This document shows, piece by piece, positions 23,965 through 34,506 of a stretch of DNA of 64,000 nucleotides (within the stretch, counting starts at the first letter, position 1; every line of letters starts with the position of its first letter). Source of the DNA: Neurospora tetrasperma FGSC 2508 (Eukaryota > Ascomycota > Sordariomycetes > Sordariales > Sordariaceae); the NCBI RefSeq assembly GCF_000213175.1, contig NW_009799099.1:1315560-1379559 (forward strand), read 5' to 3'. The notes below the pieces were generated by a model. It did no database searches. It had not been told where the DNA came from and saw only the letters and a program-made list of their open reading frames with translations. A program made the position numbers and the translations under genes.

Positions 23965-26776
23965 TCAAGAGGGCTCCGTCCAGTTGACCAGATCCAATAC
24001 CTGTCCCGCCGTAGGGTGTGTATATCCTATCTTGAGACGTAGACGCAAAGCCTGTGCACAAAACTGGTTAGCAACTTTATCGAAATATGGGAAAAGGACA
24101 CAAACTGAATTAAACTTACCCCAGTGCAACCCGCGACTCTCATCATTTGCGTCGCCTCCGCCCCCGGCGCAATATCCGTCGACGAAATATTGAGCAGCTG
24201 TAGCTTCTGAGACTTGGGCACCGCCGCCTGCAACCCGACAGCCGAAAGCGGACCGCCAGGGAACGAGTTGCGGAAGCGAGCCGTAGCCTGGATCATGCCC
24301 TCGGCATTTCGCTGTATCTGGATGGTGACGTTCAGTCCGTTGTTGTCGTAGCAAGCATGGCCAGCCGCAGCAGCGGGCTTGGGCGCCGCTTGAGGGGCCG
24401 GAGCCGAAGCGGCGGCCGGAGCGGTGTTGAAAAGATCAAGGACTGCTGATGGAGCAGCCGCTGGTGCAGGTGCGGGAGACGGAGTGGAGGTAGGTCCCTG
24501 CGAAAAGAGATCCATGATCGAGGCAACGTTTGACTGTGCGGGAGCCGGCGAGGCTGAGGTCGGAGGCGAAGTGGTGCCGCCGAGAATATCGGCAAGGAGG
24601 TCGGCATTGTTCGTCCCGCCGTTGGGAACAGAAGGAGACGGGAGATTGGTGTCTCCCATGAGGTCGAATAAGAGATCCTCTTCCTTGGGCTTGGCAGCCT
24701 TGTTAGTCTTCTTGCCCGCCGCCTTGGTGGTCTTCTTGGCAGCTTCACCAAGTACTCGGGAGGACTCCTTGATTTGGGGAGGAGGCATCTTCTCGAGCAC
24801 ACCACGGCGGATCAGATCAAAAGAAAACAAGTTGCCGTATTCCACTGCACGCTGTTGAACTTCAACATCCAGACTTGTCTGGTGGTACTGAAGCAGACGG
24901 CGAACTCTCTCGATTTGGGCTGTGTCTTGCAGCCTAGTGGTGAGCTTGATGAGCGCCGTGATGATGTACTCGGTGGTGACTTGGGTAGCGTAGTTGCTGT
25001 TCAAGATGGTTGTGAACAAGTCGATAAGTTCATGCTCCTTGACCTCCTGTACGAGCTCCTCCTCCTCATACTGACCACCCCTGAGAAGAGCATCGCCATA
25101 TTCACCGATGCACCACGCGCCGGCCTGCGTCAGACTTTCTTGGGTGATATCCTTCTTCAAGTTGGTGTAAAGCTTTTGCACGGCGTACGTTTGTAGCTCG
25201 GGAGTTGTAGCGATAAGGCGAATGAACGAGGACAGGATGGGCTCCTTGACGTAGTTACCGGCCAACGTCAAGACACGGAGCATCGTATCGACATGCCACC
25301 TCTTGTTCGGGGCGTATCTATCAGCGGCGATACCGATCTGGCTAGTCATATTAGGCTTAAACTCATTATCCGCCACTTCCAGGAAAGCCAACAATTCTCG
25401 GATAAGGACGCGGACGTTGCTCTCGTTGATTAGGGTGAAACTCAGATCGAGAGCTCTCCTCCTGATACTGATGTCGGGGTCCCTAAGGCACTCCAAAATG
25501 GTGTTCCGGTGTCTTTGTACAGCGTTGGTGTCGATGGCCACCACCTTGACCAGCGTGTTTAGCGCAACATAACGGATATTGTTGTCCTTGTTAGCCAAGA
25601 ACTTGCCGAGGATATTGACTCCCAGCACGCGCAAGCCGGCATCGGCCTCGATATCGAGAATCGTCAGTACGGCCTCGTAAAGGATCGAGTTGCCAACGTT
25701 CTTGGTAGCGTCGGTGTTGGTCGCAACCTGAGCGAGGATATCGTTGATCTGCTCCGTAGTCTGAGCATCGCCACGGGCTAGGACTCGGAGAAGGCGCAAA
25801 ATCTTGACCTGCAAGAACGGGTCGGTAATGCCCGTAACGTCGTGCTCCGGCGCATAACCGGAAGAAGCCAGTCCTTTGAGAGTCCTCACGAGTACCGGCA
25901 CGAACTGCCTGAACTTCTCAATGATGCCCTCCTCCCCACCCTCAGCCTCGTCAGCTTCGCAAAGGCTGGTCACCAATGTCAAGCCGCAAAGCAACACGCC
26001 GTGGTTGCGATCTGATAGTAATTGCGCCGCCTTCTCGACAAAGTGTTCTTGGAGATCCGGAACCTTTTTGCATATGCGCATCGCACACAGAGCTGCCTTC
26101 CGCCGGATGTATGGGTTTGTCGTCGATATAAGTGTTTCGATTTGGGGAAACAGGTCTCTAGACATCTCGACCGATGCGATGTTTCCGAGGGTGCAGAGGG
26201 CGAGGCCCACCACATACTGATTCGGATGGTTAAGATCACTGTCGAGCCGCGCGTCAGCATCACGTTGCGCACCCATAATCGTCTTCCTGGACACCATACT
26301 TTTGCAGCGAGTTAGTAACCAGAGTAAGCACTTCCTGGTTCTCGTCGAGCAGCAAACTTGTCGCGAGATGGCCCAGACGCTTGTCGGCGAAGCGCGGAGA
26401 GGCCAGGAGCTTTAAACACTCGATCTGACCAAAGTGAGTGCGCTCACCGAGGGTGAAGAGGTATAATAGCTTGGCCACATTGTTGCGCCTGCAATGACAC
26501 AGTTGATCAGCAAACCGAGGTCCCGGGGAAGCTTGGGTGTTGGCAGCTCAGATGCACCTGACGCTGTGATCGTGGCTCTCCTCCCTGAAGCTGGCTCTAA
26601 TGGCGGCGCTCTCTTTCTGGATTACGGCTCTCTCGTCGGCGATGGTCTTTGCGGCTCGGACATTGCGAATAAACTGCTTGACTATTTGCCGATTACAAGC
26701 GTCAGTTGTGGCCTCGTCCTGGTCGCTCGAGGCTTGGGACCATGGCGATGCCGCTGGCTCACTTACGGGAACTCAT
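23965..26776 (-). CDS. APL4: AP-1 adaptor complex gamma subunit (gamma-adaptin)
   Basis: Exons: 26776-26767 (10 nt, ATG AGT TCC C), 26681-26558, 26488-26300, 26238-24120 and 24051-23965, total 842 aa. The start reads [20 protein letters not shown], as in gamma-adaptins generally. The trunk (about residues 20-560) is the adaptin N-terminal alpha-solenoid with [27 protein letters not shown] and [15 protein letters not shown] Lys/Ala-, Pro- and Ser-rich hinge follows with clathrin/accessory-type DLLFDL, IMDLFSQ and VLDLFN motifs. The C terminus is the GAE ear domain ending [21 protein letters not shown]-1 works with clathrin at the trans-Golgi and endosomes. Intron 3 carries a GCTGAC branch site, and the last intron has GTAAGT, GCTAAC and CACAG. 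Clathrin light chain and TLG2, both partners in the same route, are in this window. Confidence 0.95.
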
Positions 26777-28722
26777 GGCGATGCAATCATTAGGGGCCCG
26801 CAAGGGGGCCTGTCTAGGGGATCTGGACCAGAGTGGAAGTGGTAGCGGATGCTTGAGCTCTCGAGATGGCGGGGGAGCTGCGGAACGGAGAGCGGATGGC
26901 GGTTCTTTGGAATTTCAAGCAAGGGGTATCCGAAGAAAGTAGAGGCACGCAATGGACAAAGTTAGTACGATACGGTAAAGCAGCGGTACGTAGACATTCA
27001 TGAGAGAGGATCATCTTTTTGGGAACCCGGCCGAAACACGACAAGTGGAAGCCCAGCACACAATGGGCGGGCGTGCGATGTGGCCATGGAATGCGCTTAT
27101 TGGAGCTCCTCTTGACCGTGTGTGTCCACCCCCCACCTTGACCTCTCCCAGTCCGGCCGCTCCCAGCCCCAGGCAGACGGTGACGGTCAGCACGGCAGCA
27201 GTAGAGGTACTAAGATACCTACACTAGGTACCTCTAGTGTACTGTACTGGACTCGTGGCCTCAGGCAGGCACCTCTTCGCTGCAAAGCTTCCCGGCAACG
27301 ACACGACGGCAGGCGCCAAACTCTCTGAAAAGCATGGACCTCAGGGACCCTGGACAGGTCGGGTGCTGTTCCTCAGCTGCGATGCAACAACTTGGTACGG
27401 CGGGAAGGTGGGGCCTAGACCGTCTTGTCAGGCACCCTGACGGCCTCGCCGGAAAAGGGATAATCAGGGTTAGGGTCAAAATGATGAATAGTCCTGTCCG
27501 AGACCAGCCACAGCATCAGACATTGCTCTTTTCGATACCTAGGGCGGCTTATCTTGTCACTGCTTAGATCTGTGAGAATGATGGTATAGGATATTGGATA
27601 TTGGGATGAAATATGCTGATTAAGATGAATAAGAGCACGAGGTCCGTCAAGATTTGCACAAAACGACGGCGAATTGTTGAAGATGGAAGGTCAAACACAT
27701 GTAAAGCTTATTGAGATCCTGAACCAAAGTTGATAAGCTATTCATCATCACCGTCAGTGCTGATTCTGTTTGGACCAGTCCCGAACAAATCGAGTATGAG
27801 GGCGGCAGCAATGCTTAACTATCTGCTTTTCAACAGGATAGCAATGAGCGTTTGTCAACTGACAAGCTCGGCCATATGACAATTGACTGTGTGAATACTG
27901 TATCATAGAGCTTTTGGGGAGCATGCGGTTCATCTATGGTCACAACACTGATGAACTTGATGAGGGCATCACAAGCAGCAAACAGCCTCACCGCACCCTA
28001 CAGCCATCACTGACCGACAAATGACCTAATCCTCCATACATCAACGGTGATCGGGAGATGAGTTTATTCTCTCGATGCTGTGCCGTACGGATGTGTACGA
28101 TACGGAAATCCCTATAGGGCTGATGATATCCACATATCCGGCCTGGGCTTGATGGTTGATGTCGCTAGGCAACACTGCCACAATCATCCTGCAGGTCATC
28201 CCCACTCGTTGACAGGTCTCCGGTCTTGCTGGTGGTCCCTGATGACATGAACTCGGCAGCTGTGCATTTGAAAAGTTTATGTAGCAAACAGTAGGGTTTC
28301 ATCTGAACCTCCGGACAGAAGTGCTCCTTTGCTCATGTGGTACAGCTTCCACTTGGCGAGACAACACCGTAGGTAATGGCTCTTCACTAGCAAAGGCGGA
28401 GTAAGATTTGACTGATAACTGCTTTGGAGACGAACCGCCACAGACTCAAAGTCAAACGGAGAGAAACTTGAGTTGCTAGCGTCAATTTATGTCAACTTTA
28501 CCCCATTGCTTCCCGAGCTCGGTGGTTTGAGGCAGGAGGAGAGATAACAGTCCAGCATAATGCGCAACCACGAGAACACAGGTGATCCTTGCACAACATA
28601 CCAAGCGTGGGAAACAAAGCTATCCCTTCACATCCGAATGGAGGCATATCAACTAATAGTGGTATTCAAAGAGAACGCTAAAACCTGTCTTCGTAGAGAG
28701 TTGGAATATAGGAGAAAGCCGT
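26777..28722. other. 1.9-kb spacer with a hairpin-forming GTACCTCTAG site
   Basis: Next to 26776 lies the AP-1 gamma promoter side. An inverted repeat ACACTAG (27221-27227) / CTAGTGT (27234-27240) encloses GTACCT. The half nearest 28722 is the 3' flank of calmodulin. No coding region is supported. Confidence 0.45.
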
Positions 28723-29741
28723 TTACTTCTGCATCATGAGCTGGACGAACTCGTTGTCTGTTTGGAAACAATGTGTTAATAAGCTATACCCAGGCTGAAT
28801 CGCAAGAATTGAATACGTACAGTCGATACGCCCATCGCCGTCCTGGTCGGCCTCGCGGATCATCTCATCAACCTCGTCATCAGTGAGCTTCTCGCCGATG
28901 GAGGTCATGACGTGACGAAGCTCAGCAGCGGAGATGAAGCCGTTGTTGTCGCGATCGAACACCTTGAAGGCCTCACGGATCTCCTCCTCGGAGTCGGTAT
29001 CCTTCATCTTTCTGGCCATCATGGTAAGGAACTCTGCAGGCTATTGTCAGCGGCGAGCTGGCAAGTCCAAAGTCCGTGATGTTGATATCATACCAGGGAA
29101 GTCAATGGTGCCGTTGTTGTCGGCATCGACCTCGTTGATCATGTCCTGAAGCTCAGACTCGGAGGGGTTCTGGCCCAGCGAGCGCATGACGGTACCGAGC
29201 TCCTTGGTGGTGATTTGGCCTAGCTGCTGTTCAGTATGCGTGCATTACGGTACGGCTCGTATTCACATCGCAACTCGATTCAGGGGCGGGCGGTGAGAGG
29301 TGTTGGGCGCGTCGCAACTACTATGATCCAATGCGCTTGCCGCTAACTTGGTGGTGGATGGATTCGGATATCTGGAGGGTAGGGTTTCGGAAGACTAACC
29401 ATCACCGTCCTTGTCCTGTGTCACGTTGTATCGGGTCAGTCATCAGGCTCGCACGATTTGCGCCAAACAGCGACACAAGGGGATTGAGCATAGGCGACAA
29501 GGAAGCTCGGCGCAAGAATAACAACTTACAAAGAGGGAGAAGGCCTCCTTGAACTCAGAGACCTGCTCTTCAGTAAGGGAGTCCGCCTGTTGTTGATAGC
29601 CTGGTCAGCCACCCGTCTCCTTTCCAGCCATCATCGTATGTTCGCAGCCCGGCCGCAGCCCCTCGAGCTAACCCGCGGGGTTCTTGTTGCGCTCAAACAG
29701 CTTCGACCGGGAGGCGCCAAGATAAGGAATGAGCATACCAT
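28723..29741 (-). CDS. cmd: calmodulin
   Basis: Six exons: 29741-29739 (the ATG alone), 29586-29530, 29415-29400 (16 nt), 29219-29094, 29033-28821 and 28757-28723, giving exactly 149 aa, the size of animal and fungal calmodulin. The product starts [20 protein letters not shown]. It contains four EF-hand loops beginning [36 protein letters not shown] and [12 protein letters not shown], and ends LMMQK. All four loops keep the acidic residues at positions 1, 3 and 12 needed for Ca2+ binding. Splice sites are GT-AG throughout. Calmodulin is the essential Ca2+ sensor acting on calcineurin, kinases and the cytoskeleton. The gene is divergent from TLG2, with 945 bp between start codons. Confidence 0.98.
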
Positions 29742-30686
29742 CTTGATATAGTATTAAGGGGTGGATAGAGGGTCTGGGGAGAGCGAGCGTGTGAGATAGT
29801 TGGATGTGTTCGGAGGAGGATTTCGAAGGTGTTCTGGTTTGGAAGTGGTAGATATGGAAGTCCCCCAGTAGAAACGAGACCCGTTGGCTACTACTACCTA
29901 CCTACCAGGTAGGTCCAAGTCCCCGTTCTCCTAGTTCGACGTTCCTTAAATGAGCAGCTGGGGCCGCCGATTGCGAAGCATGGAGTGGAGGGAGGCGGGG
30001 CGGGGTCCCTCCCTACCTCTACCTAACTGTAACACACTCGCTAAAATGAGACTAAAAAGATGCCCTGGAGCCCATCCCGGCGTCTCGCAGGTGCTGCAAC
30101 CTGGAACCTCTACATGGGATACCTACATCACCACTGTAGGTCGTCAGCCCCAGCCCAGGACAGACGGGCCAGACTGTTAACAGTGGAGGCTGAAAGCTCC
30201 CGTCCCCCAGGCTGCCAGCTGACCGACTCTTTGAGACACTGACAAACGCTACCCCTTATTGGCGGGCCCAAGTGCCTGACAGGTGACATGCATCCCATGT
30301 CATTCATGCCCCCATCCCTGGGAACTGGCCAGCATTCAGTGTTTCTGAACCGCCGCGTCAGCGTCATTGTCAGTGGTACCTAGCAGCTGCCCAGTGCTAC
30401 TGGCCCTGTTGCTGTTATTACATAGGTGTAGTGAAAGAGAGAGGCCTAGAAACATTTCCCCCCGGGAAGATCGACCTAGGAAGGAGACATTGGAACTCAA
30501 CCTCGACCACATACCACACAGCCGTGTCCATGCGATGCGATGTGATGCCATACCAATTCCAATCCGCCTCTGGACCGCCATCACCACTAACTACCATCAA
30601 TTGAATCCTACCTCTGACCGAGACGACGACTAGCCTTCGGCGTGCAACCGAGGCGAAGGGAGCCTTTCGCCCTTCCGGCGTCCGCC
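29742..30686. promoter_or_regulatory. divergent promoter region between calmodulin and TLG2
   Basis: The two ATG codons are 945 bp apart on opposite strands. Just upstream of calmodulin is an ACCTACC-A-GGTAGGT inverted repeat (29900-29914). No coding signal is seen in the gap. Confidence 0.6.
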
Positions 30687-31915
30687 ATGTGGCGCGACCG
30701 CACTAATCTGTACGGGGAACTCTCCTAAACCCCAATGATGAGATTCGTCCGTTAACATCCATGTGACTATCACAGCTATATCTCGTACCGGCAGTCCTAC
30801 GCCCACCACCCGACCCAGCGCAACCGATATGCCCCTCAGAACCCAGGCGACCGCTTCGGCGGGACTTCCGGCGGGGCTGGCAGCAGCACGGGCGTCCTCT
30901 TCTCTGCCGACGATGACCGGCGCGGCCTCTTATCCGCGGGGGCCTACGATGTCGACGACGGCGATGCGGTGATCGAGATGGACCTGCTTCCGCCTCGGTG
31001 GGCGGATTCGTCGGACGAAGTGGCGGAGCTGCTGGCCGACATCGCCCGCAAGAGCCAGAAGCTGGAGCGGTTGCATCAGAAGCACGTACTGCCGGGGTTT
31101 GACGACGACGAGGCTAAGAGGGACCAGGAACGTGAGATAGAGCAGCTCACGCAGTCCATCACCAAGGGGTTCCACGACTGCCACCGCGTCATCCAGCGCA
31201 TCGAGCAGATGGTGCGCGAGGGCAAACACAATGGCCAGATGAGTCGCGCCGACGAGGTCATGGCCAAGAACATACAAATCAACCTGGCCACGAGAGTCCA
31301 GGAGGCCAGCGCCAACTTTCGAAAAAAGCAGAGCGCATATCTAAAGAGTGAGCCCCCCTACTTTCCTTACCACTCGACTCCGACTTCAAACAATCATGCT
31401 GACATCACACTCCCTGTTCAGAGCTAAGAGGCATGAGCGGCCTTGCCAGTCCAACCCTCGACCGAGTCTCAACCACCTCTTCTTTCCTGGGCCCAAGCGG
31501 CCTCCCGCCCGGCAACAGCTCCAACAGCGCCTCCATTCTCGAATCCGACGCCGACCGGGTCTTCTCCCAGTCGACTCTACAAGCGTCAACGCATCAGAAG
31601 CTGCTTCACAGCAACGACCAGGCGATTTCGCAGCGCGAGCGCGAAATTGACGAAATTGCCCAGGGCATCATCGACCTGTCCGATCTGTTCAGGGATCTGC
31701 AGACCATGGTCATTGACCAGGGTACGATGCTGGACCGGATCGATTACAACGTGGAGCGGATGGCGACGGACGTGAAGGAGGCGGCCAAGGAGTTGACGGT
31801 TGCGTCCGGGTACCAGAAGAAGACGACCAAGAGGAAGATTATACTTCTGTTGTTGATTTTGATAGCGGGTATGATTATTTTGCTGGTTATCAAGCCGAAG
31901 AAACATGGAGGTTGA
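30687..31915 (+). CDS. TLG2: Qa-SNARE Tlg2 (syntaxin-16 type)
   Basis: Exons 30687-30709, 30776-31347 and 31422-31915 give 362 aa. The joined start MWRDRTNLYISYRQSYAHHP is characteristic of fungal Tlg2. The N-terminal half holds the Habc helices (LLADIARKSQKLERLHQKHV onward). A t-SNARE coiled coil around residues 285-335 (QREREIDEIAQGIIDLSDLF, LQTMVIDQGTMLDRIDYNVE) has the central-layer glutamine expected for a Qa SNARE. A C-terminal membrane anchor (KIILLLLILIAGMIILLVI) is followed by a short basic tail. Intron 1 has a GTACGG donor and CACAG acceptor; intron 2 GTGAGC and TTCAG. Tlg2 mediates fusion at the TGN and endosomes together with Sec1/Munc18 protein Vps45. Confidence 0.93.
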
Positions 31916-32669
31916 AGAGAGTGGGGAGAGACATAAAAGGGACGAACTTCAAGATGTTATGTGTGGGACGATCGAGTTGATGGGCGGACGGGTAACCAAG
32001 ACCACTACACGGTACAGCGAAAGGGGTGGGTGAGCCGCGGAGAGACGGAAACAGCAAGTAGTAATGTAATAAAAATGGGGGAGAGCGTCAAGAAGGGATT
32101 CCAGGAACCTATTTGTACGACAACTATATAAATGTCAACATTCGGGGTTATGGGGACTGACGTATGAGGACCACTGCCCCTTCATCTCAAATAGGTTTGT
32201 TATGGCTTCATCTTGTGATACTGTTTGCATTGTGTGTAATGGCCACGCTTGGAAAAAAACAAAAGTAAACCTTTTCACGCTTGGTCAAATCTACTCTTAA
32301 GACAAGGCTCCGGTACTTCCAAGTTCGATGGGTGATCATCATGTGTAGTTTTTGTCTATGGCGCTATATTAACCCTTTTCGTTAACCTCCCTGCCATGCT
32401 CTATATAAATGCCATGTAAATAAAAAAGAAAAAAGAAATCTTCGCTAGATGTTGCCCAGATGGTATACGGGTTCCATCCGACAACCGCTCGTCTATTCAA
32501 CTTCTTCTTCTTTCTTCACTCCTCCCCCGTGGGTTTTACCCCGTCTTCTCTTCTCTTTCTCCCAAACCGTCTAACTCTCTCACGTCTAACTCACCACAAG
32601 ATTAAGGACAGAGACGTCTAAACCGACACAGAGTCCACTCTGTTACACCCTCAGCAGTAGGCTGCCCCT
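31916..32669. other. spacer between convergent TLG2 and aspartokinase genes
   Basis: This should hold both 3' UTRs and polyadenylation signals (AATAAAA near 32068, AAATAAAAAAG near 32418 on the plus strand). Pyrimidine-rich near 32500. No gene seen. Confidence 0.45.
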
Positions 32670-34506
32670 TTACTCCAGGAAGGTGAACAAGTTGGTATGC
32701 AAGATATTCATAGCCCGCTCGGCGTCCCTAGCGTCGATAACGCACGAAATGTTGATCTCGCTGGCACCTATTGACCCACAATTGTTAGCCATCCATACTC
32801 TCTCTCTCTCTCTCTCACACACACACAAAAACACGATCAAGAACCCAACTTACCCTGAGAAATCATCTCAATATTGATTCTGTGATCACCCAACGTCGAA
32901 AACATCTTTCCCGAAATACCAATCATGTTCTTCATCTCGGCGCCCACCAGACTGAGGATGGCCAGACCATGGAGGACGCTCACATCGCCGCAGTCGCCTA
33001 GGTCCTTGACGGCCGCGTCAAAGTTGGTCATCTCGGCGTTGCCCATGTGCACGGCCACGGAGACGTGCACCTCGCTGGTGGAGATGAGGTCAACGGACAC
33101 GCGGTGCTTGTTGAGGATGGCGAATAACCTCGCCAAGAAGGTGTGCGCGATCGACCGCTTGTTGGAGTGGATGTTGATGATGGAGATCTTGTCCTTGATG
33201 GTCACGGCCGTGGGGCGCTTGGGTTTGTTGCTCTTTTGGCCGGTGCCGTTGGTCTTGGTGCCGTTGCAAGTGCCGTTTTGCTGGTGTCGCTGGAGCGTCT
33301 GGTCGGGGGCCAGCAAGGGGTCGGGCTTGACGATGGTTCCCTCGCCGCGCGGGTTCTTGACGTTCTTGATGCGAATGGGGATGGGCGGAGTGGCTTTGAT
33401 GACCTGGTCCATGGTCAGGTGATGGATGACTTCGGAGCCGTAGAAGGTCAACTCGGCAGCCTCAGAGGGCGTGATGGAGGGCACCAGGCGCGCCGTCGGC
33501 ACCTTGGACGGGTCCGCCGTGAAGATGCCGTCGACTTCCTTCCAGATCTGCAGCTCGTCGGCTTTCAGGCCTACGGCCGCGAGAGACGCACATAGGTCCG
33601 TATAGCCGCGGCCGACGTCGCCGTCGAGCAGGCCGCCCGGCACGTTGCCAAAGAAGCCGGTGACAACTGGTACGCGGTTCTCACAGGCGAGGATCTTCTT
33701 GGCGATAACCTCGGCCGCTTCGCGGTAAAAGGTGGCGTCGAGCCGCTCGATGCTGGCGTCAAGGTGCAAGACGTCGGCCAGGTCGACGTACTCGGCGTCG
33801 ACTCCCCGGTCTTTGAGCATGCAGGCCATGAAGCGACAGCTGAGCTTCTCGCCAAAGCTGATGACTCGGTCCTTTGCCCGCGAGTTTACCTCGAGGTGGA
33901 ACCGCTTGGCGGCTTCCAGGTATTCGATCAGTAGCTGGCACTCTTTTACCGTCTCCTCCTTCACGATGGCTGCAAGCTCGGCATCCTGGATGAACTTGTC
34001 GGCCGCGGCGGTGTGGTCGCTGCAGATGTCCTGCATAACTCGCTTGGCGTCCTTGAGCAGGGCATTTTGTTTATGCTCGTCACTTGCATATGCGGCAATG
34101 GCTTTGAGATTCTTGAATACCTCCAGTAGCCTGCGTAGCTGAGTTAGCTTTCTGGTCTTGGTCACGGACGGAAGGGGTTGAATTGAGTGATGAGTGAGGG
34201 TCATAATGAGATGCACTACTCACCGACTGGTGGTTCCAGTAACCTTCTTGCCCGTACTCCTTGCTGAGCAGACGACTACTAGCCTATGGTCCTTCACATA
34301 CGCTCTGTTTTCAAAGTAAGGTCAGTCACAGGGCCCTTGTTAAGCATTCATGAGCGGTGTGACACCACACCCAGATTCCCCCATTATCCATACCTGATGA
34401 TATCCTCTGCGATTCTGTCGGGGAACTTGCCCACGCTTGTGCCACCGAATTTCTGCACGATCCAGCCATTGGGGCTGTCGTTCTGTAGTAGTTGGGACCC
34501 GGCCAT
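32670..34506 (-). CDS. HOM3: aspartokinase (aspartate kinase)
   Basis: Exons 34506-34394, 34304-34224, 34130-32854 and 32767-32670 give 522 aa, close to yeast Hom3. The start MAGSQLLQNDSPNGW runs into the nucleotide-binding KFGGTSVGK at residues 19-27. Further aspartokinase blocks are VISFGEKLS, TGFFGNVPGG, the GRGYTD motif and ELTFYGSEVIHHLTMDQ. An Asn/Thr/Lys-rich linker precedes the C-terminal regulatory part, two ACT domains (ISIINIHSNKRSIAHTFLAR and AILSLVGAEMKNMIGISGK regions) that normally bind threonine. It phosphorylates aspartate, the first step toward threonine, methionine and homoserine. A perfect TGACTCA site upstream suggests general amino-acid control. Intron 3 (32853-32768) contains a CT/CA microsatellite. 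Confidence 0.95.
32798..32827 (+). repeat. (CT)n(CA)n microsatellite in aspartokinase intron 3
   Basis: About nine CT units run directly into about six CA units, wholly inside the last intron. Confidence 0.9.

Noticed and set aside
27464-27474. Telomere-like GGGTTAGGGT near 27465 and similar near 61930
   Set aside because: Single short occurrences, not tandem arrays. The flanks are ordinary spacer DNA between housekeeping genes.
33143-33595. Long plus-strand frames opposite the aspartokinase, MDL1, AP-1 gamma and VPS3 genes
   Set aside because: They mirror high-GC coding exons on the other strand and have no family resemblance or splice support.
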